The notes under the pieces are model-generated. The model was given only the letters and a program-made list of their open reading frames with translations, did not search any database and was not told the origin of the DNA. The position numbers and the translations under genes are program-made. Positions 16,018 through 24,320 of a DNA stretch of 38,153 nt are shown piece after piece. The DNA is from Candidatus Levyibacteriota bacterium (GTDB lineage Bacteria; Patescibacteriota; Microgenomatia; Levybacterales; UBA12049): positions 1-38,153 of the forward strand of contig JACQKQ010000023.1 in assembly GCA_016204465.1 (NCBI GenBank), written 5' to 3'. Every line of letters begins with the position of its first letter. Within the stretch, counting starts at the first letter, position 1.

Positions 16018-16257
16018 ATGGCTAAGTGCGTAAACTTCTGCGTACTGCTCGGAGGCTGGGCCAACGAGTGCGATCTGGCAAGGGCTATTGCCGAGGCAAC
16101 CGGACGGGAGCGTATCACCTTCTGGAATGAGTCTAATACTACCGTCCGCACCTTCGCCGTCCACGGCGCAGATGAAAAAACTCTGCAGCGCGCTCGAGAT
16201 ACGATCGTGAACCACGGATCGTTCCTCCGAGAGGAAACGATCGAGCACGAGGACTAA
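16018..16257 (+). CDS. Small cytosolic protein, unknown (79 residues)
   Basis: The start ATG at 16018 is chosen because ggaggaag precedes it; a longer frame from 15937 would translate the leader. The protein is mixed alpha/beta and acidic at the end (FLREETIEHED). Cysteines occur at residues 4, 8 and 18. The pattern CVNFCVLLGGWANECDLARA, then IAEATGRERITFWNES, has no match I can name. Good codon use, a strong ribosome site and a large terminator just downstream argue for real, perhaps high expression. Confidence 0.65.
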   Translation: MAKCVNFCVLLGGWANECDLARAIAEATGRERITFWNESNTTVRTFAVHGADEKTLQRARDTIVNHGSFLREETIEHED

Positions 16258-16281
16258 CGTTCCGCAAGTCAGAGAGCAAGG

Positions 16282-16392
16282 GCCGGGTGGGCAGGAGGCA
16301 TGTGTAGAATGCATCAAGTGCGTCGCACTCATGCAATGCGACATTCTCGCATCTCTTCACTACTTCTCCCCACCCGGCTCCTTCTCTTTTTT
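16282..16392 (+). terminator. Large Rho-independent terminator
   Basis: Outer stem gccgggtggg (16282-16291) / cccacccggc (16369-16378), then a T-rich run to 16392. Inside lie further pairs (agaatg/cattct; gtcgca/tgcgac), so the whole ~100 nt can fold as one long rod. Much larger than a usual terminator; it may also be a stable small RNA. Confidence 0.75.
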
Positions 16393-16416
16393 AACAACCG
16401 AACAAACCCCAAACGT

Positions 16417-16450
16417 CTTAGCCTCAAAAGGCGTCCCCTTTCAAGGCTAA
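16417..16450 (-). repeat. REP hairpin copy R4 (solo)
   Basis: Arms ttagcctcaaaagg (16418-16431) and cctttcaaggctaa (16437-16450) around loop cgtcc. A dispersed copy 4 kb from the RAYT gene with no transposase beside it, which shows that REP copies occur apart from the enzyme. The rest of 16451-16578 shows no gene. Confidence 0.85.
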
Positions 16451-16578
16451 TTTTGGCAATTATGTACTGAAAGAGGAGAGATAAAAACGCTATATTTGCC
16501 AAAAATTTCCGGATTCAAATCTCTTCGTTTTTCAACCAAATCGATTAAGATATTAGTGTCTAGACAGCTGAATTTTGG

Positions 16579-17517
16579 TCACTTCCCAACCGCAAATGTC
16601 TTCCCGTCAGAAGTAATCTGTATCGATCTATTTTGATCTGTTCTTAATATCTTAATATCTAAATCTCCTAATATCTTCAGCGCCTGCGCCGACGGGTGGC
16701 CGTATTTGTTTTTGCCCACTGATATAATCGCCAGTTTAGGATTGATTTTTGTTACAAGCGAGCTTGTGAGCCCGGTTTTTGAGCCGTGGTGCGGTACTTG
16801 AAGCACGTCAACTGCTTGAGTTAAACTCGTCGTCGCCTCGTCAATCCCTTCTGCTTGGCTGTCGCCGGTGAGTAACGCATCAAACGATCCGTAGGAAACC
16901 AAAAGCACCAGCGAAGCAAACTCTCCCTTCTCGCCGATTATTCCGCCCGGACTGGTTTGATCTAAATATGATTGACTTGGCCCAAGCGCTTTTATCGTGA
17001 CGCCGTCTTTTGTTTTTATCGAGTCGCCGGCGAGCAGGTATTGTGTTTTGAGTGGTTCTTTTGAAACCGCGTCTTGCAATGCCGCAAAGCCGGCAGTTTT
17101 ATTCCATAACTTTTCTGTTGCAAACGCTTTCACACTATATCGCTCTATTACAGAAATAAGCCCCGCCAAGTGGTCTTCGTGCGGATGTGACAAAAACATT
17201 AGCTCTATGTCGCGATCCCAAAACGGCATGTGGCTTGCAAGACAATCAAGAACCGAATCGTTTGGCCCGCCTAGACTCCCGTCTCGACTCGGTCGAGCCG
17301 AGGTGGACGGCGAGGCTGGCCCGCCGTCAACCAAAATATCCTTGCCCATTGGTGTTCTTATAAAAATCGCATCGCCTTGCCCAACGTCGCAAAAGACAAC
17401 GTGCAGTTTGCCGTCAGAAAAAGCCGCTTGCTGGTAGAAAAACATGCCGCCGAGCACAAAAAGAAGCACTGCGGCAACAGCAACAATGAGTTTAGGCGGG
17501 TAGTTTTCGTGTTCCAT
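16579..17517 (-). CDS. ComEC-type metallo-beta-lactamase-fold hydrolase (separate gene)
   Basis: 312 residues from the ATG at 17517. One N-terminal transmembrane helix, then the MBL domain found at the C-terminus of ComEC: FCDVGQGDAIFI, metal motif LSHPHEDHLAGL, LLTGDS, QVPHHGSKTG and KYGHPS. In natural competence this domain is thought to degrade or handle the non-transported DNA strand. It overlaps the ComEC channel gene by 26 nt in another frame, so the usual fusion is split here. Right after DGGP lies an 18-residue insert (ASPSTSARPSRDGSLGGP) made by a 54-nt element with 8-bp direct repeats at 17264-17271 and 17318-17325. The metal ligands are intact. Confidence 0.92.
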   Translation of the reverse strand: MEHENYPPKLIVAVAAVLLFVLGGMFFYQQAAFSDGKLHVVFCDVGQGDAIFIRTPMGKDILVDGGPASPSTSARPSRDGSLGGPNDSVLDCLASHMPFWDRDIELMFLSHPHEDHLAGLISVIERYSVKAFATEKLWNKTAGFAALQDAVSKEPLKTQYLLAGDSIKTKDGVTIKALGPSQSYLDQTSPGGIIGEKGEFASLVLLVSYGSFDALLTGDSQAEGIDEATTSLTQAVDVLQVPHHGSKTGLTSSLVTKINPKLAIISVGKNKYGHPSAQALKILGDLDIKILRTDQNRSIQITSDGKTFAVGK

Positions 17518-18742
17518 AACTTTTGTTTTTAACAAAAAGCACCAAAGAGGCAAGCAGCAGGTAAAACCCAATGGTGAGTGATGTTGGTATATTTTCAAAC
17601 GATGTCGGTGTACCTATGTTGTTGGCAAAAAACTGCACCACAAAAGTAAAATAGGTTAAAAGCGGCAGTGTAAGGTACAAAAAAAGGCCCCCCACAGTTG
17701 GAATGACAAGGCCGACAATAGCTCCCATGCCGCCAAATATCATTAAAAACGGAATTGTCCAAAGTACAAGGCCGTTAACAACAACCGACCAAAGCGAATA
17801 CGTACCAAACGTGCTAATAAGAATAGGCAAGGTGGCCAGTTGGGCAGAAATTGTTGTTGCAAAGTCTTTTCCAATCATATTGTTTTTGAAAAATGGGTAA
17901 CGGTCAAACAGCGGTCGAATGGTAATAAGCCCAAGCGTTGCAGCAAAGGAGAGCTGAAAACCAACGTCAAAAAGCAAATACGGCGCAACAAAAAGCATGC
18001 CAAACGACGCAAGAAACAATCCGTACACAGCTAAGTACTGCCTGCCCGAAAGTTGTGCGCTAAATGCGACAATGCCCATAATCGAAGCGCGAACAATCGA
18101 AGGCTCAAGTCCGGCAAGCACCGCATACAAGCAAATTCCAGCAATACTTGCCAAAACCGCATACTGGCGCCGCAGAAAAGCGCCAAAAAGGCCTGTTAGA
18201 AAACTGCCAACCATACTCACGTTCATCCCCGACGCCGCGGTGATGTGTAAAATGCCAGTTTTTTTGAAATCATCAAGCATCGCTTGCGGGATTCCTTCTT
18301 TTACGCCAAAAACAATGCCGAGCAAAACGTTTGCGTGCGGAGCTGGCAGTGTGTTGAGAAAAAACTCAGTCAATGATTGGCGAAGTCTAGTAACGAGTGC
18401 TAACCCCACTTCATCTTTTTTTACAATCTGGATTTTGGGAAAGGACATTGCCAGCAATATCTTTTTATTGTCTAGCACTCGCTCCTTGAGATCGCCAGAG
18501 ATTTGAATTGTGTCGCCATAAGAAAGCTGCGGATAGATTGTAGTAGTAATAAAAACAAGCGTTCCGTCTTGTAGGTGAACCGAGAACTGCTGCGATTTTC
18601 CCTTAATTCTCGGTTCAGAAAGCAACGTCGTTTCAATTGTTAGCTCCTGGCCATCCTTATATTCAGGCTGATTCAAATAGAAAGTCAACAAACGAGTAGT
18701 AAGAGCTATCGCTAATAACACTAAAAGGGCCAGCAGTTTCAT
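17492..18742 (-). CDS. comEC: ComEC/Rec2 DNA channel (membrane part)
   Basis: 416 residues. After one N-terminal helix comes a soluble DUF4131/OB-like region (about 25-105), then the Competence domain with about ten membrane helices, including GILHITAASGMNVSMV and DVGFQLSFAATLGLI, typical of ComEC. The channel carries single-stranded DNA into the cell. The MBL domain is encoded by the next, overlapping gene. comEA lies just upstream on the same strand. The spacer to comEA (18743-18799) is a word-repeat palindrome made of attgctct / gaacaat words. Confidence 0.95.
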   Translation of the reverse strand: MKLLALLVLLAIALTTRLLTFYLNQPEYKDGQELTIETTLLSEPRIKGKSQQFSVHLQDGTLVFITTTIYPQLSYGDTIQISGDLKERVLDNKKILLAMSFPKIQIVKKDEVGLALVTRLRQSLTEFFLNTLPAPHANVLLGIVFGVKEGIPQAMLDDFKKTGILHITAASGMNVSMVGSFLTGLFGAFLRRQYAVLASIAGICLYAVLAGLEPSIVRASIMGIVAFSAQLSGRQYLAVYGLFLASFGMLFVAPYLLFDVGFQLSFAATLGLITIRPLFDRYPFFKNNMIGKDFATTISAQLATLPILISTFGTYSLWSVVVNGLVLWTIPFLMIFGGMGAIVGLVIPTVGGLFLYLTLPLLTYFTFVVQFFANNIGTPTSFENIPTSLTIGFYLLLASLVLFVKNKSYGTRKLPA

Positions 18743-18799
18743 TGTTACATTGCTCTATTGCTCTATTGTCAACAATTGAACAATGAAGCAATCGAACAA

Positions 18800-19435
18800 T
18801 TAGTAGATCGTAACCTTGTCCTTTATCTTCTCAAACGTTGCTTTATTTACTGCTTTCTTACTGACGAGCTCGTCTACCGAAGCGTACGGCCGGTTATCAA
18901 TGATTTTTTGCGAAGTTGCGGGCCCTACTCCTGGCAACGTGTCAAGCGTTGTAGCGCTTGCAGTGTTGATATTGATGAGAGAGTCGTATTGGGTACCAAG
19001 GACGCTTTCTTGACTTCCCTGCGCTGCTACCGACACATTCTGTTGGTCGTTGATGGACGGAACGTACACCTTTGCGCCGTCTGAAAGTTTTACAGCGAGG
19101 TTAATGTTTTTTGCAACCCACTCCCGATTGGCATCATTTGCAAGCCCGCCGGCAGCAATAAGCGCGTCCTGCATTCGGGCATTTTCGGAAAGTGTATAGA
19201 CGCCGGGCGACACAACTGATCCGCTTACATCAACAATAATTTTCACAGCACTGCCTGTTGCTACCCTATTTTCTTCTCCAGCCTCAAAGGTAATTTCTTC
19301 ATCCTTTTGCGCTGTGCCTAAAAATGCTATCAAACCATATACAAAGAACATCAAACCAATGCTGCCGATTATAATGGCAATTTTATGCTCTTTGGCAAGT
19401 GGAAGGAAGAGCTCTCCGAGGCTGTGAAAATTCAT
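18800..19435 (-). CDS. comEA: ComEA-type DNA receptor
   Basis: 211 residues. One transmembrane helix (about 18-40), an SLBB domain (about 62-125, IIVDVSGSVVSPGVYTLSEN), a linker, and a C-terminal helix-hairpin-helix DNA-binding domain (ININTASATTLDTLPGVGPA). ComEA binds incoming double-stranded DNA at the outer face of the membrane and hands it to ComEC, encoded next. This order, comEA-comEC, is the usual late competence arrangement. Confidence 0.95.
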   Translation of the reverse strand: MNFHSLGELFLPLAKEHKIAIIIGSIGLMFFVYGLIAFLGTAQKDEEITFEAGEENRVATGSAVKIIVDVSGSVVSPGVYTLSENARMQDALIAAGGLANDANREWVAKNINLAVKLSDGAKVYVPSINDQQNVSVAAQGSQESVLGTQYDSLININTASATTLDTLPGVGPATSQKIIDNRPYASVDELVSKKAVNKATFEKIKDKVTIY

Positions 19436-19439
19436 AACT

Positions 19440-19535
19440 AAAGAATTTCAAATAATTACCAATTTCAAATTTCCAATATCCAATGACTCCTTACGTGATT
19501 TGAAATTTGATATTTGAAATTATACATTGGAAATT
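19440..19535. repeat. Word-repeat palindrome between leuS and comEA
   Basis: Left arm: aatttcaaat, caatttcaaatttccaat; right arm: gatttgaaatttgatatttg and cattggaaattt, the inverse complement of the same words. It fills the whole spacer. Confidence 0.65.
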
Positions 19536-19539
19536 TTCG

Positions 19540-22218
19540 TCACACTGTGACGAAGTTAATAAGCTTTCCCTCAACGTACACCACTTTTTTAATTTTCTTT
19601 CCTTCTAGATATTTTTGCACCTTAGCACTCTCTTTTGCCAACTGCTCAATGGTTTTCTGACCTCTGACCTCTGACCTCTGACCTCTGAACACGTCGCGCA
19701 CCTTTCCATTCACTTGCACGACAATAGTTACTTCTTTCTCTACCAATAATGAAGCATCAAACTCCGGCCACTTCTGATCGTGAACAGAATTATGGTGCGC
19801 CGGCTGGCGCCACGTCAAACGTGGCTGGCGGATTTTCTCCTTGATTCCTAATTCCTGATTCCTTATTCTTTGAAAAAGCTCTTCTGCCGCGTGTGGAGCA
19901 AATGGTGCAAGAATAAGGAAGAACTGCTTTGCGTCTTGTACCGATAATCCCTCCTTATCATCCTGCCAGTCGTTTACAAACTCCATCATGGCCGAAACAG
20001 CAGTGTTAAACTTCATCCATTCTATATCTTCGCCAACCTTTTTTATAGTTTTTTGAAGCTTTTGCAATAATCCTGCTGAAGTTTTTTCTGCAGACGCCTT
20101 AATTATCCCTAAGTGCCAAACTCTCTTTAGAAACCGAAAACAGCCCTCAACCGACGCCTCGTTCCAGGCAATTGTCTGGTCAAACGGCCCCATAAACATT
20201 TCGTATATCCTAAGGGTATCTGCGCCAAACTTCTTGACAATTTCGTCGGGATTAATGACATTACCAAAAGACTTGCTCATTTTTCTTCCGTCGGGTCCAA
20301 GGACGATACCGTGCGAACGGCGCTTGGCGTATGGTTCGGGTGCTGGCGCAACACCAATATCAAATAAAAACTTGTAGACAAAGCGTGAATACAATAAATG
20401 CAAGGTAGTGTGTTCAAAGCCGCCTTGATAGATGTCAACCGGTATCCAATAGCTAATAACCTCCTGATTTTCTTTGAAGATATTTTCTTCCCTGGTTGAC
20501 TTTGAACTTTGAACTCCAAGCTTATTTGCGAACAAATAAGCAAGGTAATACCAATTCGATCCAGCCCAATTTGGCATAGTGTCTGTTTCCCGCCGAGCTT
20601 TTCCGCCGCAGTTTGGACAAGCAACGTTTACCCAATCCGAAACAGTTGCAAGTGGCGATTCGCCTGTTGTTGCCGGCTCGTACTGCTCAAGATACGGCAA
20701 CTCAACAGGTAACTGCTCTTCTGGAACAGGAACGATTGCGTAATCCTTTCCCTTAATATTTGAAATTTGAAATTTGAAATTTGAAATTTTGTTTGTTGCG
20801 CAGTTTGCGCAATAAACAACTGGGATAGGTTCTCCCCAATAGTGTTGCCTACTAAACACCCAATCACGAAGGTGGTAACTGACAACTTTTTCTCCCCAGC
20901 CTTTCGAAACGATATGATCCATTATTTTCTCTTTGGCCGCCATAATGTCAAGGCCATCTAAAAATTCTGAATTCACCATTGTCCCAGCTGCTTCCTGAAC
21001 CTGTTCAGGCTTTGTAATTTCTGAAGTGTCACCGTCCGGCCCGACAACAACACGGACAATTGGGATATCCATGGCCTTGGCAAACTCAAAATCTCTAATA
21101 TCGTGGCCGGGAACACCGATAACAGCACCAGTGCCAACGTGGCCGAGCACGAAGTCGCCAATGTAGATTGGCAGCTTTTTACCATTGAGATCGTTGACTG
21201 CATAGAAACCTGTAAATACCCCAGTTTTTTTTCTCCCCTCTGCGATCCGCTCTATCTCGCTTTTGTTCTTTGCCTTCTCAACGTATGTGCGTATCTCTTC
21301 TAATTTTGCACTTTGCACTCTTGCCCTGAGTTTTGTCGAAGGGTTGAATTTTGAACTTAGGAGCGAAGCGACGAATGGGTGCTCTGGCCCCAAAACTATA
21401 AACGTCGCCCCAAAATTCGTATCCGGCCGTGTCGTGAAACATTCTACTTGATACTTAATACCTAATACTTGATACGTAATGTTGATTCCCTCTTTTCTTC
21501 CAATCCAATTAACCTGCTGCTGGGCTACCATTTCTGGGTAATCAACGGTTTTTAAATCCTCTAAAAGCCTGTCTGCGTACTTTGTAATTGCCAAAAGCCA
21601 CTGCTTGCGCATGCGCTTTTCTGTCTTTGCGCCGCAGCGCTCGTGCGTGCCGTTTGGCAAAACTTCCTCGTCTGCTAATGTTGTTTTACACGATGGGCAC
21701 CAGTTGACTGGCACGTCAGCTTGGTAGGCCAAGCCTTTCTTTAGAAACTGCAAGAAAATCCACTGCGTCCATTTGTAATACTTTGGATCAGTTGTATTTA
21801 CTTCTCTATTCCAATCAAACGACAATCCAAGGCTTTTGATCTGGCGTTTGAAGCTAGCAATATTCTCCGAAACTGCCACGGATGGGTGAATTTTATTTTT
21901 AATCGCGTAGTTTTCAGCCGGCAAACCAAACGCATCCCAGCCAATTGGATACAAAACGTTAAAACCCTCCATGCGCTTTTTGCGAGCGTACGCGTCCATG
22001 GCCGACCACGAACGAACGTGCCCCACGTGCAAACCCGCGCCCGAAGGATAGGGAAATTCAATAAGGACATAAAACTTCTCTGCCTTATCTCCGCCAGCTG
22101 GCGGATCTTTTGCTTGATAAAACCCCTCTTTTTCCCAGGCCTTCTGCCACTTTTCTTCTATTGAGCCTGGATCGTAGTTTTGCTCGCCCCGCGAAGCCTC
22201 GCCTGTCTTTTTTACCAT
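19540..22218 (-). CDS. leuS: Leucyl-tRNA synthetase
   Basis: 892 residues. Visible: HIGH motif in LHVGHVRSW, FGLPAENYA, zinc-ribbon cysteines (WCPSC...RCG; CANC; CPNCGG), editing domain (TRPDTNFGATF) and KMSKS in GRKMSKSFGN. The gene carries many in-frame low-complexity inserts not seen in usual LeuRS: EASRGEQ near the start (22183-22207), PPAGG (22087-22107), TYQVLGIKYQV (21446-21480), FNPSTKLRARVQ (21324-21343), SNFKFQISN (20755-20792), VQSSKST (20496-20517), RNQELGIKEK (19841-19868), RLTWRQPAH (19799-19832) and GQRSEVRGQK (19658-19690). Each comes from a different tandem word or palindrome. The catalytic motifs are intact, so the inserts must be tolerated in surface loops. Confidence 0.96.
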   Translation of the reverse strand: MVKKTGEASRGEQNYDPGSIEEKWQKAWEKEGFYQAKDPPAGGDKAEKFYVLIEFPYPSGAGLHVGHVRSWSAMDAYARKKRMEGFNVLYPIGWDAFGLPAENYAIKNKIHPSVAVSENIASFKRQIKSLGLSFDWNREVNTTDPKYYKWTQWIFLQFLKKGLAYQADVPVNWCPSCKTTLADEEVLPNGTHERCGAKTEKRMRKQWLLAITKYADRLLEDLKTVDYPEMVAQQQVNWIGRKEGINITYQVLGIKYQVECFTTRPDTNFGATFIVLGPEHPFVASLLSSKFNPSTKLRARVQSAKLEEIRTYVEKAKNKSEIERIAEGRKKTGVFTGFYAVNDLNGKKLPIYIGDFVLGHVGTGAVIGVPGHDIRDFEFAKAMDIPIVRVVVGPDGDTSEITKPEQVQEAAGTMVNSEFLDGLDIMAAKEKIMDHIVSKGWGEKVVSYHLRDWVFSRQHYWGEPIPVVYCANCATNKISNFKFQISNIKGKDYAIVPVPEEQLPVELPYLEQYEPATTGESPLATVSDWVNVACPNCGGKARRETDTMPNWAGSNWYYLAYLFANKLGVQSSKSTREENIFKENQEVISYWIPVDIYQGGFEHTTLHLLYSRFVYKFLFDIGVAPAPEPYAKRRSHGIVLGPDGRKMSKSFGNVINPDEIVKKFGADTLRIYEMFMGPFDQTIAWNEASVEGCFRFLKRVWHLGIIKASAEKTSAGLLQKLQKTIKKVGEDIEWMKFNTAVSAMMEFVNDWQDDKEGLSVQDAKQFFLILAPFAPHAAEELFQRIRNQELGIKEKIRQPRLTWRQPAHHNSVHDQKWPEFDASLLVEKEVTIVVQVNGKVRDVFRGQRSEVRGQKTIEQLAKESAKVQKYLEGKKIKKVVYVEGKLINFVTV

Positions 22219-22295
22219 ATCTGAACTTGATTATACACAAAAGGATGCACTTTAGAAAGAGCGCCAAAATTGACAGACTCAATAACTATAGCAAA

Positions 22296-22808
22296 CTATG
22301 GCAGAAAGGTGCAGCCACCAACAATACACCAGAGTGAACCAACACAAACTACCCCAATTTTCCCTCGTCCAAAATCCCATATGTAATAAGGGGACTCATC
22401 AGCAGAACATCTGCTTTTTTCTTTTTGCGATTCTAAGTGAACCATGGTGTATGCGTTGGCGCCATCGTTGTAATAGCAGAAATTATTTTGCGAGTATACT
22501 CCACCCAAACAGGCTGTTGTATTTGAGATCATGGGTAATACAGTTCTAAGGTCGCCATCGGCAACCAGAGCATTCATAAAAGTGTAGCTGTTGGGAGGAA
22601 AAGGGTTACTTGTCGCTGCGTGATTTATATAATAACTTTGTAGTGCTCTGGCCAGTTGACTAATTGCTGTTTTTCGCTGGGCGTCCCGAGCTAAAGCCAG
22701 GCGTTCAAGCGGATTAATTGCAACAAGAACACCTGTGGCAAGTACTCCAAGCATAGCAATTGCCACCAAAAGCTCTATGAGTGTAAAACCCTTACCAATT
22801 CCCTTCAT
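22296..22808 (-). CDS. Type IV pilin-like protein
   Basis: 170 residues from the ATG at 22808, chosen because it gives a short basic leader MKGIGKG followed by FTLIELLVAIAMLGVLATGV, the classic prepilin cleavage site and hydrophobic helix with Glu5. The globular part has several cysteines (TTACLGG, NFCYY, CSADES, VVCVGSLWCIVGGC), likely in disulfides. It would be a pilin or minor pseudopilin, matured by a prepilin peptidase not in this window. With ComEA and ComEC nearby it may serve DNA uptake, though adhesion or motility are also possible. Confidence 0.9.
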   Translation of the reverse strand: MKGIGKGFTLIELLVAIAMLGVLATGVLVAINPLERLALARDAQRKTAISQLARALQSYYINHAATSNPFPPNSYTFMNALVADGDLRTVLPMISNTTACLGGVYSQNNFCYYNDGANAYTMVHLESQKEKSRCSADESPYYIWDFGRGKIGVVCVGSLWCIVGGCTFLP

Positions 22809-22932
22809 AAATCGAGTATACATAGTTGTTGTTAAAATTTGCAATGTTTGCAATAAGGGCTGGCGAAAAAATGATAGCAAACCGCTGCGAGCCATTGCCA
22901 GGTTTGCCTTTTTAGAGTACCATGGAGATATT

Positions 22933-23595
22933 ATGAAAAAAATATGGGATGTTATACTGCTTTTGAGTTCGTTTCTTCTTGTCTTTGTCTGGCAGAAAAC
23001 AGCGTTGGCGCTTTATACTCTTCAGGCGCTTGGTGCGCTGATGGTACTGTTAATCATCCTTTCTATAAAGCGAAAGCACATCTTTCCCCAAGACCATAGC
23101 ATTAACCCGTTTGCCGCATTTGGCGAAGATAGTCCATTGACAATTTTTCTTTTTAATACGATTGTCTTACTTTTTGTCTTTGCAACCGGCGGCTTTACAT
23201 CTCCTTTTTTCTTTCTCCTTTTTTTTCTAGTTTTTGGCGTCGCGTTTTTTTTAGAACCAAGCATAGTTTTTGTCTTTACGATTGGCACTATTGCTATTTT
23301 TTTTCCCGACGCGCTCAAAGATGATGTGTGGGGCAATATGTTTAAGCTTGGCTCAATTGCGCTTATCGCTCCTCTCTCCTACTTTTTTGGTAAAGGGTCC
23401 AAAGATCAAATGAAAAAAGAGCAACAAATAGAAAAAGTAAAAGAAAAAACAACCACGGCGGCCAAAACAGTTACCGAGGATATCTCTGCTGTACTGAATG
23501 ATCCAAAAACATCGCTTACCGATGAAGACAAAAACAAACTCACCAATGCGCGCAACCAATCGGAGAAAATAACAGATACTGTGAATCATTTATAG
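22933..23595 (+). CDS. Multi-pass membrane protein with charged C-terminal tail, unknown
   Basis: 220 residues from the ATG at 22933 (a longer frame from 22735 would overlap the divergent pilin gene and is unlikely). About six hydrophobic segments in residues 5-155, very rich in Phe. They are followed by a charged Lys/Glu/Thr-rich tail (about 160-220, QMKKEQQIEKVKEKTTTAAK) that may be a short coiled coil. Family not recognised. It is first of three plus-strand genes with short gaps; the other two encode exported proteins. Confidence 0.7.
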   Translation: MKKIWDVILLLSSFLLVFVWQKTALALYTLQALGALMVLLIILSIKRKHIFPQDHSINPFAAFGEDSPLTIFLFNTIVLLFVFATGGFTSPFFFLLFFLVFGVAFFLEPSIVFVFTIGTIAIFFPDALKDDVWGNMFKLGSIALIAPLSYFFGKGSKDQMKKEQQIEKVKEKTTTAAKTVTEDISAVLNDPKTSLTDEDKNKLTNARNQSEKITDTVNHL

Positions 23596-23600
23596 ATTTT

Positions 23601-24317
23601 ATGATATACATTGTTATATTTTTTCTTACTATTTTATTTGCCATGCTCCCCTCCTTAGCGCATGCAACAATTATGGCAAACAAGTTTTACAAACTTGATT
23701 TAGGCAATGCTAACACAACAGCAGGACTTACCCAAGATAAAAATTACAAGCTTGGCACTATGGTTGGTGAAAGTCCGGTTGGTATATTTAATGAAGCGCA
23801 GTATAAAGTTACCGCAGGTTTCTTCTTTGGCAGCAAAAAGAAAAATCCCTTCACCTTTACCCTTTCGCCGCTTTTGATAAGTTATGGACCGCTTTCTTCG
23901 ACAACGCCCGTTGTAAGAACGGCCAAAATTGCAGTCACCAATGAGTCCGCAAGCGGATTTTCCGTGCTTGGCTTTACAGATCACGTTTTACAAACAAAGG
24001 AGGGTGCAAGCATTCCTCATGTATCGTGCGACGATGGCCGGTGCACAAGTAAAAAGGCATCCTACTGGCAAAGCACGCTTACATACGGTTTTGGCTTCCG
24101 GTGTGACGGTAAGCTATGTCAATCGGATTTTCAGAATAAAAATAGCTTTCTCCCCTTTGCAGACGAATCTAGGACTGAATCACCTCAAACAATATTTAGC
24201 GCAAAACGTGGAAAAGATCAAAACGTAACAATAACGCTCAAAGTGAATACAAGCAGAGAACAGTCGCCTGGGCCATACCTAAACACAATCACCTTTATTG
24301 CTATTCCAACCCTATGA
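23601..24317 (+). CDS. Exported WxL-like surface protein (tentative)
   Basis: 238 residues with a signal peptide (about 1-22, cleavage near SLAHA). The rest is beta-rich. A segment from about residue 90 (FTFTLSPLLISYGPLSSTTP) to the end (GPYLNTITFIAIPTL) is laid out like the WxL cell-surface domain, although the WxL tryptophans are not conserved. One cysteine pair CDDGRC and another CDGKLC could form disulfides. The next gene encodes a DUF916-like protein, the usual partner of WxL proteins, which supports the guess. No sortase signal or membrane anchor. Confidence 0.5.
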   Translation: MIYIVIFFLTILFAMLPSLAHATIMANKFYKLDLGNANTTAGLTQDKNYKLGTMVGESPVGIFNEAQYKVTAGFFFGSKKKNPFTFTLSPLLISYGPLSSTTPVVRTAKIAVTNESASGFSVLGFTDHVLQTKEGASIPHVSCDDGRCTSKKASYWQSTLTYGFGFRCDGKLCQSDFQNKNSFLPFADESRTESPQTIFSAKRGKDQNVTITLKVNTSREQSPGPYLNTITFIAIPTL

Positions 24318-24320
24318 ACT

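Noticed and set aside
15868-16344. 158-residue minus-strand frame opposite the 79-residue gene
   Set aside because: It has a Cys/Ser-rich, family-free sequence and runs through the terminator. The plus-strand gene has a strong ribosome site and terminator.
19658-20792. Tandem words inside leuS as a CRISPR array or VNTR locus
   Set aside because: There are no spacers between the words, each locus has its own word, and all lie in frame in a real gene.
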